Position numbers and translations under genes: made by a program. Below the pieces are notes generated by a model, which saw only the letters and a list, made by a program, of their open reading frames with translations, was not told where the DNA came from and made no database searches. Shown piece after piece: positions 15,896 to 24,362 of a stretch of 64,000 bases of DNA. How positions within the stretch are numbered: the stretch's first letter is position 1; every line of letters starts with the position of its first letter. The stretch is taken from assembly GCF_015752045.1 (NCBI RefSeq), contig NZ_JADOUS010000002.1:1-64000 (forward strand), given 5' to 3'. The DNA is from Arthrobacter_D sp015752045. GTDB lineage: Bacteria > Actinomycetota > Actinomycetes > Actinomycetales > Micrococcaceae.

Positions 15896-17190
15896 GGGGT
15901 TGGCTCCCGGGTATCGGCGTGGGCGGTGCGGGCGGTGGTGAGGATGGCGGGCAGGGCGTCCAGGAACGTCGCGGCCTGCTCGCGGGTGAGGATGAGCGGC
16001 GGCGCGAGCCGGAGGGTCGACGGCCCCGTCGCGTTGATGATGAAGCCTGCGGCGAGAGCCGCCTGGACCGCGTCCGGCGCGTACTCACCGTCGACGTCGA
16101 ACCCGATGAGCAGGCCCTGACCGCGTACCGCGGTGACGCCCCCCATCGGGGCGAGACCCGAGGTGAGGAAGGCGCCGACGTCGGACGCGTGCTGCAGGGC
16201 GCCCGTCGTCTCGAGGACGTGCAGCGTGGCGAGGCCCGCCGCGGTGGCGACGGGGTTCCCACCGAAGGTGGTGCCGTGCTGGCCTGCACCGATCAGCGAG
16301 GAGACGTCCCCGCCGAAGGTGACGAGCGCCCCGATCGGGAACCCGCCGCCGAGGCCCTTGGCGAGCGTCATGGCATCCGGGACCACGCCGTCGACCCATT
16401 GGTGGGCGAACCAGCGGCTCGTCCGCGCGACGCCGGACTGGACCTCGTCGAGGATGAGCAGGGCGCCGTGCTCGCGGGTCAGGTCCCGTGCGGCGCGCAG
16501 GTATTCGGGCGAGAGCGGCCTGACGCCGGCCTCACCCTGGATGGGTTCGATGACCAGTGCTGCCACGGAGGAGTCCATGGCGTTGCGGAGGGCCTCGATG
16601 TCGTCGAAGGGGATGTGCTCCACCCCGCCGGGCAGGGGCTCGAAGGGTTCGCGGTAGGCCTTCTTGGACGTCAGGGCGAGCGCCCCCATGGTGCGTCCGT
16701 GGAAGGCGCCGTCGAGGGCGAGGATGCGCTGCCGTTGCGGGGTGCTGTTGCGGCGCGCGAGCTTGACGGCGGCCTCGAGGGCTTCGGCTCCCGAGTTGGT
16801 GAAGAACACGCGGGACCCGGCGGGCGCCTCTGCCAGGGCCAGCAGCTTCTCGGCCAGCGCGACCTGCGTGGGACTCGTGAAGAAGTTGGAGATGTGGCCG
16901 AGGGTCGCAAGCTGGCTGGAGACGACGGAGGTGACGAAGGGGTGCGCGTGGCCGAGGGCGTTGACCGCGATGCCGCCGAGGAGGTCGAGGTACTGCTCGC
17001 CGTCGGCGTCCCAGACGAAGCAGCCGGACCCGCGCACCAGCACGCGCTGCGGCGTCCCGAAGACGCCCATCAGCGAGGAGCTGTAGCGGGCGAGCCAGTC
17101 CGCGCCCGAGGCTCCACCGGTGAGCAGGTCCGCGGTCTCCTTCATGGCGGGCTCATCCGTGGCCATGTCATTCGTGGCGATGTCGCTCAT
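15892..17190 (-). CDS. argD: Acetylornithine aminotransferase
   Basis: PLP-dependent transaminase forming N-acetylornithine. 432 residues from ATG 17190. That ATG overlaps the argB stop by 4 bases; the longer open frame upstream lies over argB and is not coding. Motifs: FFTNSGAEALEAAVKLAR, ILDEVQSGVART and the PLP lysine in LAKGLGGG. Confidence 0.95.
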   Translation of the reverse strand: MSDIATNDMATDEPAMKETADLLTGGASGADWLARYSSSLMGVFGTPQRVLVRGSGCFVWDADGEQYLDLLGGIAVNALGHAHPFVTSVVSSQLATLGHISNFFTSPTQVALAEKLLALAEAPAGSRVFFTNSGAEALEAAVKLARRNSTPQRQRILALDGAFHGRTMGALALTSKKAYREPFEPLPGGVEHIPFDDIEALRNAMDSSVAALVIEPIQGEAGVRPLSPEYLRAARDLTREHGALLILDEVQSGVARTSRWFAHQWVDGVVPDAMTLAKGLGGGFPIGALVTFGGDVSSLIGAGQHGTTFGGNPVATAAGLATLHVLETTGALQHASDVGAFLTSGLAPMGGVTAVRGQGLLIGFDVDGEYAPDAVQAALAAGFIINATGPSTLRLAPPLILTREQAATFLDALPAILTTARTAHADTREPTP

Positions 17191-18176
17191 GCCGCCCCTC
17201 CCGGTGTCGTGGGGTGCGTCGGGACGGCAGCGTCGTCGGGAACCACCTGCGTGCCGATGCCCGCGGTGGTGAACGTCTCGAGCAGCATCGAGTGGGCCAG
17301 CCGCCCGTCCACGATGTGCGCGCGCTCCACCCCGGCCTCGACGGCCTGCAGGCACGCCGCCATCTTCGGGATCATGCCCGATTCGAGGCTCGGCAGGAGC
17401 TCGCGAAGCTCACTCACGGTCAGGGAGGAGATGAGCGAGCTGGGATCCGGCCAGGCCGCATAGAGCCCCTCGACGTCCGTGAGGATCACGAGCTTCGAAG
17501 CCCCGAGCGCGGCGGCCAGCGCCGCGGCGGCGGAATCGGCGTTCACATTGAGCACCTGCTGCATCGCCTCGCCATCGGCGTCGTACTCCGGTGCGACGGT
17601 CGAGATCACGGGGATGCGCCCGGCCTGGAGGATGTCGAGGATGGCGCCGGGATGGACCGCGGTCACATCCCCGACGAGCCCGAGGTCCACGGCCTCGCCG
17701 TCGACGACGGTCCCGGTGCGCACCGCGCGGAGCAGGCCCCCGTCCTCGCCGGACAGGCCGACGGCGTAGGGGCCGTGGGAGTTGATGAGTCCCACGAGTT
17801 CCCGGCCCACCTGGCCGGTGAGGACCATGCGGACCACGTCCATGGCCTCGGGGGTGGTCACCCGCAGGCCGCCCTTGAACTCGGACTCGATGCCGAGCTT
17901 CTGGAGCATCGCGTTGATCTGGGGGCCACCGCCGTGCACGACGACGGGGCGGATGCCCACGTGGTGCAGGAAGACGACGTCCTCGGCGAAGGCCCTGCGC
18001 ATCTCGTCGTCGACCATGGCGTTGCCGCCGTACTTGATGACCATCGTGGTGCCCGCGAAGCGCTGGATCCAGGGCAGCGCCTCCACCAGCGTGGCGGCCT
18101 TGTCCTGGGCCTTCAGGGTCGAAGCCGACGGCGTCGCCGTCGGGTTCGCGTCGGTGCTCGTGTCACTGCTCGTCAT
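17187..18176 (-). CDS. argB: Acetylglutamate kinase
   Basis: Second step of arginine synthesis, usually feedback-inhibited by arginine. 329 residues with VIKYGGNAM, VVHGGGPQINAML, and the C-terminal HIVDGRLAHSML. It has a Thr/Ser/Asp-rich N-terminal extension of about 20 residues and a short C-terminal tail. Overlaps argD by 4 bases; 11 bases separate it from argJ. Confidence 0.96.
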   Translation of the reverse strand: MTSSDTSTDANPTATPSASTLKAQDKAATLVEALPWIQRFAGTTMVIKYGGNAMVDDEMRRAFAEDVVFLHHVGIRPVVVHGGGPQINAMLQKLGIESEFKGGLRVTTPEAMDVVRMVLTGQVGRELVGLINSHGPYAVGLSGEDGGLLRAVRTGTVVDGEAVDLGLVGDVTAVHPGAILDILQAGRIPVISTVAPEYDADGEAMQQVLNVNADSAAAALAAALGASKLVILTDVEGLYAAWPDPSSLISSLTVSELRELLPSLESGMIPKMAACLQAVEAGVERAHIVDGRLAHSMLLETFTTAGIGTQVVPDDAAVPTHPTTPGGAA

Positions 18177-18187
18177 GGCGTCTCCCG

Positions 18188-19357
18188 TCAGCTCGAGTAG
18201 GCGGAGTTCTCGTGCACGTACTCGTGCGTGAGGTCGTTGGTCCAGATCGTGGCGCGGGCCGTCCCGGCGGCGAGGTCGATCTCGACGGTCACGTCCCGAC
18301 CCGTGAGGTCCACGAGGTCGCGCGGGTCGCCGATCCCCCCGTTCCGGCAGATCTGCACGCCGTTCATCGAGACGTTCAGCGCATCCGGCTCGAACACGGC
18401 GTCCGTGGTGCCGACGGCCGCGAGGACACGGCCCCAGTTCGGGTCGTTGCCGAAGATGGCGGTCTTGAACAGGTTGGATCGGGCCACGGCACGGCTGACC
18501 ACCTCGGCGTCGCGCTCGGAGGCGGCGTTCACGGTGGTGACGGCGATGGTGTGGCTCGCGCCCTCGGCGTCGTGGATGAGCTGCGCCGCGAGGTCGAGGC
18601 AGACCTGCGTGAGGGCCGCGGCGAACTGCTCGGGGTGCGGTGCCACGCCGGCCGCGCCGGAGGCGAGCAGCACCACGGTGTCGTTGGTCGACATGCAGCC
18701 GTCCGCGTCGGTGCGGTCGAAGCTCACGCGCGTGGCCTCCCGCAGGGCGGCGTCGAGGACTTCGGGATCGAGTGCGGCATCCGTGGTGAGGACCACGAGC
18801 ATCGTGGCCAGGCCCGGTGCCAGCATGCCGGCGCCCTTCGCCATCCCGCCGATCGCGTAGCCCTCGCTCGCGGCGTCGGCCGTCGCCGGGTAGCGGGCCT
18901 CTTTGGCGACCGTGTCCGTGGTCATGATCGCCTCGGCGGCATTGGGCCCGCCGCCCCGGCCCAGCGATCCGGCGGCGTCCGTGACCCCGGCGAGCAGCCG
19001 GTCCATCGGGAGCTGTTCGCCGATCAGGCCGGTGGAGCAGACGAAGACGTCGGTCGCGGAGACCCCGAGGAGACCGGCGGTGACCTCTGCGGTCCGGTGG
19101 GTGTTCTGGAAGCCCTCGGGCCCGGTGCAGGCATTGGCGCCGCCGGAGTTCAGGACGACGGCGTCGATGCGTCCGTCCGAGACGACCTGCCGTGACCAGA
19201 GCACGGGTGCTGCCGCTACGCGGTTGGAGGTGAACACGGCGGCCGCGTTGTGCAACGGGCCGTCGTTGGCGACGACGGCGACGTCGGGCTTGCCGGTGCT
19301 CTTGAGGCCTGCGGCGACGCCCGCGGCACGGAACCCGCCGGGATAGGTGATGCTCAC
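18188..19357 (-). CDS. argJ: Bifunctional glutamate N-acetyltransferase / amino-acid acetyltransferase
   Basis: Transfers the acetyl group from acetylornithine to glutamate, closing the acetyl cycle. 389 residues from GTG 19357, whose GTGA overlaps the argC stop; the open frame upstream is over argC. The self-cleavage Ala-Thr lies in GMLAPGLATML. Bifunctionality (acetyl-CoA use) is typical when no argA is in the cluster, but is not proven by the sequence. Confidence 0.94.
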   Translation of the reverse strand: MSITYPGGFRAAGVAAGLKSTGKPDVAVVANDGPLHNAAAVFTSNRVAAAPVLWSRQVVSDGRIDAVVLNSGGANACTGPEGFQNTHRTAEVTAGLLGVSATDVFVCSTGLIGEQLPMDRLLAGVTDAAGSLGRGGGPNAAEAIMTTDTVAKEARYPATADAASEGYAIGGMAKGAGMLAPGLATMLVVLTTDAALDPEVLDAALREATRVSFDRTDADGCMSTNDTVVLLASGAAGVAPHPEQFAAALTQVCLDLAAQLIHDAEGASHTIAVTTVNAASERDAEVVSRAVARSNLFKTAIFGNDPNWGRVLAAVGTTDAVFEPDALNVSMNGVQICRNGGIGDPRDLVDLTGRDVTVEIDLAAGTARATIWTNDLTHEYVHENSAYSS

Positions 19358-20385
19358 GGTGCGATCCCCTGAATGGTCAGGCCCGCGGTCTCGTCGAGTC
19401 CGAGGGCGATGTTCATGGACTGCACGGCGCCGCCGGCGGTCCCCTTGGTGAGATTGTCGATGACGCTGCTGACGATCACGCGGCCGGCGTGGTCGTCGAA
19501 GGCGAGCTGGAGGTTCGCGTAGTTCGAGCCGAGGACCGCCTTGGTGGTGGGCCACTGGCCCTCGGGCAGCACCCGGACGAACGGCTCGGCCGCATAGGCG
19601 TCCTCCCAGGCCTGCCGCAGCTGCGCGTACCCGATGCCGGGCTTCACCCGGGCGGTCGCCGTGGTCAGGATCCCGCGCGCCATGGGCGCGAGGGTGGGCG
19701 TGAAGGACAGGGACACGCGCTCGCCGGCCGCGCGGCTCAGGCCCTGCTCCATCTCCGGGGTGTGGCGGTGTCCGCCGCCGACGCCGTAGGGGCTCATGCC
19801 GCCCATGACCTCGGACCCGAGGAGGTTGGGCTTGACGGCCTTGCCCGCCCCGGAGGTACCGGACGCGGAGACGACGACGACGTCGTCGGGCTCGAGGAGT
19901 CCTGCCGCGAAGCCCGGGGTGAGGGCGAGGAGGACGCTCGTGGGGTAGCAGCCCGGGACGGCGATCCGGCGGGCGCCGACGAGACCGGCCCGGTGTCCGG
20001 GCAGTTCGGGCAGCCCGTAGGGCCAGGTGCCCGCATGGGCCGAGCCGTAGAACTTCGTCCACGCGGCGGGGTCCTGGAGGCGGTGGTCGGCGCCTGCATC
20101 GATCACGAGCGTGTCCGCCGGCAGCCGGGCAGCGACCTCGGCGCTGGCACCGTGCGGCAGGGCGAGGAAGACGACGTCGTGTCCGGTGAGCACCTCGGGG
20201 GTCGTCTCCTGCAGCACCCGGTCGGCGAGCGAGTGCAGGTGGGGCTGGACGTCGCCGAGGCGCGCACCGGCGTTGCTGTGGGCCGTGATCGCCCCGACCT
20301 CGATGTCGGGATGGTTGGCGAGGAGCCGCAGGATCTCTCCCCCGGCGTAGCCGCTGGCGCCGGACACGGCTGCGGTGAACGTCAT
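19354..20385 (-). CDS. argC: N-acetyl-gamma-glutamyl-phosphate reductase
   Basis: NADPH-dependent third step of arginine synthesis. 343 residues with the Rossmann start GASGYAGGEILRLL and active-site cysteine in VPGCYPTS. First gene of the operon, directly downstream of an ArgR box pair. Confidence 0.96.
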   Translation of the reverse strand: MTFTAAVSGASGYAGGEILRLLANHPDIEVGAITAHSNAGARLGDVQPHLHSLADRVLQETTPEVLTGHDVVFLALPHGASAEVAARLPADTLVIDAGADHRLQDPAAWTKFYGSAHAGTWPYGLPELPGHRAGLVGARRIAVPGCYPTSVLLALTPGFAAGLLEPDDVVVVSASGTSGAGKAVKPNLLGSEVMGGMSPYGVGGGHRHTPEMEQGLSRAAGERVSLSFTPTLAPMARGILTTATARVKPGIGYAQLRQAWEDAYAAEPFVRVLPEGQWPTTKAVLGSNYANLQLAFDDHAGRVIVSSVIDNLTKGTAGGAVQSMNIALGLDETAGLTIQGIAP

Positions 20386-20397
20386 GAATCCAGCCTA

Positions 20398-20432
20398 CAA
20401 CAACATCATGCACAGCCATACATATTTATGCA
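20398..20432 (-). promoter_or_regulatory. ArgR operator (two ARG boxes) in front of argC
   Basis: On the minus strand TGCATAAATATGTAT (20432-20418) is a near-palindromic ARG box. A second, weaker box begins with TGCAT at 20412, 20 bases on, close to the two-turn spacing of paired ARG boxes in other bacteria. The pair ends 13 bases before the argC ATG. Confidence 0.65.
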
Positions 20433-20463
20433 CTCGGGCCTCCGTCATCCGGGACTCAGTGAA

Positions 20464-20811
20464 TCAAGTGGTGATGCCCCCGCTGTGGACGGGGCGGACC
20501 TCGACACCGCCCGTGCCGGTGCGGACCGCCGGGTTCCGGCCGGCGATCGCGACCGCGGCGGCGAGATCGGGGGCGTCGACGACGTAGAAGCCGGCGACGA
20601 ACTGGTCGGCCGGCACGAAGGGCCCGGCCTCGATGCCATCCCGTCGGATGGACACCGCCTGTGCCCGGGGCGTCAGCGCGTAGGCCAGCGACATCGTGCC
20701 GGAGGCTGAGAGGTCCTGTGCATGGCGGTCGTTCTCTTCCAGTTCGGCCGCTGCTGCGTCCACCGCGTGGAGGGACTCGTCGGCGTAGATGAGGATGGCG
20801 AACTGGGGCAT
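20464..20811 (-). CDS. YCII-related domain protein
   Basis: 115 residues of the YCII/DGPF family: FAILIYADES at the N-terminus, a central ALTPRAQAVSIRRDG strand and GPFVPADQFVAGFYVVDAPDLAAAVAIAGRNP. Family members are small dimeric alpha-beta barrels of mostly unknown function, often beside extracytoplasmic sigma factors or VOC proteins. Here a VOC-like gene lies 36 bases upstream on the same strand, so the two are probably co-transcribed. No sigma factor is nearby. Confidence 0.8.
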   Translation of the reverse strand: MPQFAILIYADESLHAVDAAAAELEENDRHAQDLSASGTMSLAYALTPRAQAVSIRRDGIEAGPFVPADQFVAGFYVVDAPDLAAAVAIAGRNPAVRTGTGGVEVRPVHSGGITT

Positions 20812-20847
20812 GGGTCGTCCTTTCGTGGAGGGCGGTAGGACAGTCGC

Positions 20848-21258
20848 TTATGTCTGGGGCTCGTACCCGATCAGCCAGCGCAGGCCGTGCCGGTCGGTGA
20901 CCTGGCCGTCCGAGGCACCCCAGGGCTTCGGTGCCAACGGGTCGATCCCCGATCCTCCGACCGACAGCTTGTCGAACCACTCGTGGAGGATCGCCGGCTC
21001 GGCGGTCCCCAGCAGGGACAGCATGAGGCCCTCGAACCGCACGGTCTGTGCTCCTGCCGCCGCATCCGATCCTGCGAGGGCGACGACGCCGTCGAGCATG
21101 CCATGGGCCACGGCCTCGGGCGGGCCGTCGGTCCTCCCGAAATCCTCGTAGGAGTGCAGGGTCAGCTCGCCCCCGAAGACCTCGGCGTAGAAACCCAGCG
21201 CTTCCCGTGCGGTCCCGGGGAAGCTGAGGTAGACGAGGGGTGCGGCTATGGTCGGCAT
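20848..21258 (-). CDS. VOC/PhnB-like superfamily protein
   Basis: 136 residues from ATG 21258 (an earlier ATG at 21276 is possible). PhnB-type glyoxalase-fold signatures: PLVYLSFPGTAREALGFYAEVFGGEL and a C-terminal GQVTDRHGLRWLIGYE. Such proteins bind small ligands or metals; substrate unknown. The His of the final DRHGLRW is the usual PhnB residue. Divergent from the oxidoreductase at 21343. Confidence 0.82.
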   Translation of the reverse strand: MPTIAAPLVYLSFPGTAREALGFYAEVFGGELTLHSYEDFGRTDGPPEAVAHGMLDGVVALAGSDAAAGAQTVRFEGLMLSLLGTAEPAILHEWFDKLSVGGSGIDPLAPKPWGASDGQVTDRHGLRWLIGYEPQT

Positions 21259-21342
21259 CACGTCAGCCTTCCACACCCCGGCCCGGACGGACAGGGATCA
21301 CCACGGGATTAGCATGAGGGAACGCCACTGAAAGGGAACCCC

Positions 21343-22308
21343 ATGCCTTCTGCCATCGTCGTCACCGCACCGGGCGGTCCGGACGTCCTCACCCTTGCGA
21401 CCGTCGACCGTCCGGTACCGGGTCCGGGCCAGCTGCTCGTGAGGGTCGCCGCCGCCGGGGTCAACTTCATCGAGACCTACCAGCGCAGCGGCGCCTACGC
21501 CGTCGGCTACCCCTTCACTCCCGGTGCCGAGGCCGCAGGAACCGTGGAGGCGCTCGGCGAGGGCGCCACGGACTTTTCCGCCGGGGACCGCGTCGCTTTC
21601 GCCGAGGGGACGGGCACCTACGCGGAGTATGCCCTCGTGGACGCGGACAGGGCACTCCCGGTACCGGAGGGTGTGGACCTGGAGACCGCGGCAGCCCTCC
21701 CCCTGCAGGGCATGACCGCCCACTACCTGATCAACTCCACCTTCCCTGTCGAGCCCGACCACACCGTGCTCGTCCATGCGGGCGCGGGCGGCGTGGGCCT
21801 GCTGCTGATCCAACTGCTCAAGGCGAAGGGCGCCCGCGTGATCACGACTGTGTCGACGCCGGAGAAGGAAGACCTTGCGCGTACTGCCGGCGCCGACGAG
21901 GTGCTGCGCTACGAGGGATTCGCCGACGCGGTGAAGGCCCTGACGGACGGGGTCGGGGTGGACGCCGTCTTCGACGGCGTGGGCAGGACGACGTTCGACG
22001 ACTCGCTTCGCTCGCTGCGGATCCGCGGCACCCTCGTGCTCTTCGGGGCGGCCTCCGGCGCGGTACCCCCGCTGGACCTGCAGCGCCTCAACAGCGGGGG
22101 CTCGCTCTTCGTCACCCGGCCCACGCTCGCGCACCACCTGCTCTCCTCCGAGGAGCGCCGCTGGCGGTCCGAGGAACTCTTCGGTGCGGTCGCGGCGGGC
22201 CAGCTCGAGGTGCGCATCGGTGCCCGGTACGCGCTCGCCGACGCGGCGCGCGCGCACGAGGACCTGCAGGCGCGCCGCACCACGGGCAAGGTGCTCCTGG
22301 TCCCCTGA
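21343..22308 (+). CDS. NADPH:quinone oxidoreductase, zinc-free medium-chain family
   Basis: 321 residues, QOR/zeta-crystallin type: GVNFIETYQRSGAY, PGAEAAGTVEALG, and nucleotide-binding VHAGAGGVGLLLIQLLKAKG. No zinc-binding cysteines. Expected to reduce quinones by one electron with NADPH. Ribosome binding site GAAAGGGA lies 6-8 bases before the ATG, and TAGCAT at 21310 could be its -10. Confidence 0.9.
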   Translation: MPSAIVVTAPGGPDVLTLATVDRPVPGPGQLLVRVAAAGVNFIETYQRSGAYAVGYPFTPGAEAAGTVEALGEGATDFSAGDRVAFAEGTGTYAEYALVDADRALPVPEGVDLETAAALPLQGMTAHYLINSTFPVEPDHTVLVHAGAGGVGLLLIQLLKAKGARVITTVSTPEKEDLARTAGADEVLRYEGFADAVKALTDGVGVDAVFDGVGRTTFDDSLRSLRIRGTLVLFGAASGAVPPLDLQRLNSGGSLFVTRPTLAHHLLSSEERRWRSEELFGAVAAGQLEVRIGARYALADAARAHEDLQARRTTGKVLLVP

Positions 22309-22370
22309 GAAGCCGATAGCATCCGGGCCTTCGTCGTGTGCCGTTAGGTCCTGACGACCTCCACAAGGAG

Positions 22371-24053
22371 TCAGGCGAAGAGCAGTTCAGCCCGTCGGGA
22401 TCGCCGCGCATAAGGGTATGCGGGAGTGGAGTGATCGTCCGGCGCGTGGCTCGGGGGTGTGGGCGGGCGGGCGTATCTCCCGGGTTCTTGCGCGTGTTCC
22501 CGCTCGTGCTCGTGTCCGCGTTCGTTCTGGTTGTTACCGGGGAGCGGTGGTGCCGTGGAATGGTAGGTATGCCCGGTGGGTGTCCTGAGCTCAAGGGCAT
22601 GCCGGACCCCTGGACCGGTGTTGGGAGGCGCTGTTGCCGTCCAGCCGGCGAGTTCCTTGGTGTGGTTGCAGGCCTCACACAGCCCGGCACCGTTCGCGAG
22701 ACTGGTGGGCCCGTTGGTGTGCCAGGGGATGATGTGGTCGTAGTGGCGGATCGGCGCATCACAGAACGGCGTCCGACACAGGTGGTCGCGGGCCTGGATG
22801 AACCGCCGCTGACCGGGAGTGAACAACCGGGCCCGAGAGTCGACGGCCACCAGCTCACCACTCCCCGGAGCGGTATAGAGACGCCGGAGCCACACCTCGA
22901 ACCCTTGACGGGTTGATGGATCGGACGCGTTCCCTGATGCGGATCCGGCGGCTTGCCCGGCGGACGGCATCGATGCGCGCTGGAACGCCTGCCCGGTGGG
23001 CTGCCCGGCTGACTGATCGGTGGGTTGATTCCTGGGCTGACCCGCGGGCTGGTCGAATGGGTGCTTTGTGGTGTTCCGGGTGGCGAGGAGGTCCCTCGCC
23101 CAGCCGGCCGGGACGATCCCGTAGCCGGGCAGCCGAGCCGGTTCGCTATCGCCCTGGAGCAGGGTCCTGTCCGTCATGATCAGCTGCACCTCGACCCGGG
23201 AGAACCCGCCCGGTGTGCCCGTGGTCCGCTCCACCAGGGCATCAGCCATCACCTGACCCCGGCTGCGCTGATCGCCTTCCGCGCGGCAGGTGTCGGCGTG
23301 CCGGGAAAGCTCCGCATGCACCGCCACCCCCTCCGCCACCGGCAGCAACGCGGTCAGATAGGTCATGGTGTCCGGGGCCGGCCGCAGACTCACATGCCGC
23401 TCCGACGCCGCACGGCTCGCACGCTGGGTCACAGAGCGGGGGTCCTTGCGGTACGCCGCCGCCCGGGCGGCCGCGACGATCTGCCGGTCCCCGGCACCCT
23501 CGAAAGCACCCGTGTCGGCGGCCAACTCCTCATCGACCGCGCACCGATCCGCCGCCGACAGGCACGCGGTCTCCCGGACCAGGAGAGTCGCCCGCCACTC
23601 ATTGAGTCGCCCGGCCTCGAGGGCGGCCTGAGTGTGGGGCATCTCCGTCACCAGCGCCCGCGCCAACCCCAACAGCCGACCGCCCCGGGCCAGGGACTCC
23701 CTCCGGGCCAAGGCGATCTGCGCGGCCACACCCTTGCCCTGCTCAGGGGCCGGGACACCGGCCGCGGCCTGGGACCGACGCTGGTCGAGGTCGAAGGCGA
23801 CCGTATCCCGGGCCTGCCGACCCGCGATCAGCGACTTCATGTCCTCCAGGTCGCTCACCTCATCGATCAGTTCCGCACCATCCGTTGGTATGGGGAGGGA
23901 GGCCATCGCGTCAATCAGGTCCCGCATGCAGCGAACCCGCACGAAACCAGCCGGGACAACGCCGGACGGAACGGTAGTCGCCTCGACAGTAGCCCGCCGC
24001 GAAACACCACCGATATCGGTGGCCTCGAGCGGAGCATTCGGGCTGCTGTCCAT
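22371..24053 (-). CDS. DUF222 and HNH endonuclease domain protein
   Basis: 560 residues. DUF222 (about 40-340) is followed by a Gln/Pro/Gly-rich linker with imperfect repeats (about 350-400) and an HNH domain (about 440-490: CRTPFCDAPIRHYDHIIPWH then CEACN). The catalytic-type His and paired cysteines are present. The C-terminal tail is His/Glu/Arg- and Pro-rich. This is the abundant actinobacterial 13E12-like family; its role is unknown and copies often vary between strains. I see no terminal repeats or transposase beside it. Confidence 0.85.
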   Translation of the reverse strand: MDSSPNAPLEATDIGGVSRRATVEATTVPSGVVPAGFVRVRCMRDLIDAMASLPIPTDGAELIDEVSDLEDMKSLIAGRQARDTVAFDLDQRRSQAAAGVPAPEQGKGVAAQIALARRESLARGGRLLGLARALVTEMPHTQAALEAGRLNEWRATLLVRETACLSAADRCAVDEELAADTGAFEGAGDRQIVAAARAAAYRKDPRSVTQRASRAASERHVSLRPAPDTMTYLTALLPVAEGVAVHAELSRHADTCRAEGDQRSRGQVMADALVERTTGTPGGFSRVEVQLIMTDRTLLQGDSEPARLPGYGIVPAGWARDLLATRNTTKHPFDQPAGQPRNQPTDQSAGQPTGQAFQRASMPSAGQAAGSASGNASDPSTRQGFEVWLRRLYTAPGSGELVAVDSRARLFTPGQRRFIQARDHLCRTPFCDAPIRHYDHIIPWHTNGPTSLANGAGLCEACNHTKELAGWTATAPPNTGPGVRHALELRTPTGHTYHSTAPPLPGNNQNERGHEHEREHAQEPGRYARPPTPPSHAPDDHSTPAYPYARRSRRAELLFA

Positions 24054-24316
24054 ACTGAATTCTCCCTGCTGCCACCGACATTATGAGGTTGCTACGAACC
24101 GCCGCTGGAGGAAAAGAATCAGCAATCATCAGGGTCGTTTCCGGCCCGGATGGCCGATGCCGGTAAGGCGGACCACGCATCAGGTACGAAGCTACGACGA
24201 TCCTCCGCAGCACGCTGCAATGCGCGGATTGGCAAGACGAAGACCTCCTCGATCTCTGCTGCGGCCGGTGGACGCCTCACTCGCATCCGCAGTAGCAAAG
24301 GGACCGAGGACAAGAG

Positions 24317-24347
24317 AAAGCCCGCCCCCACTCCGGGGACGGGCCTT
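24317..24347 (-). terminator. Terminator of the pheST operon
   Basis: A 13-bp stem (24347-24335 with 24329-24317, two G-U pairs) and 5-base loop lie 15 bases after the pheT stop, followed on the minus strand by a moderately T-rich CTCTTGTCC. The rest of the 309-base gap (24054-24362) holds no gene that I can support. Confidence 0.75.
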
Positions 24348-24362
24348 CGGGTACTACAGGGA

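Noticed and set aside
22371..24053. DUF222/HNH gene considered as a mobile element
   Set aside because: No terminal inverted repeats, target duplication, intron or transposase seen around it.
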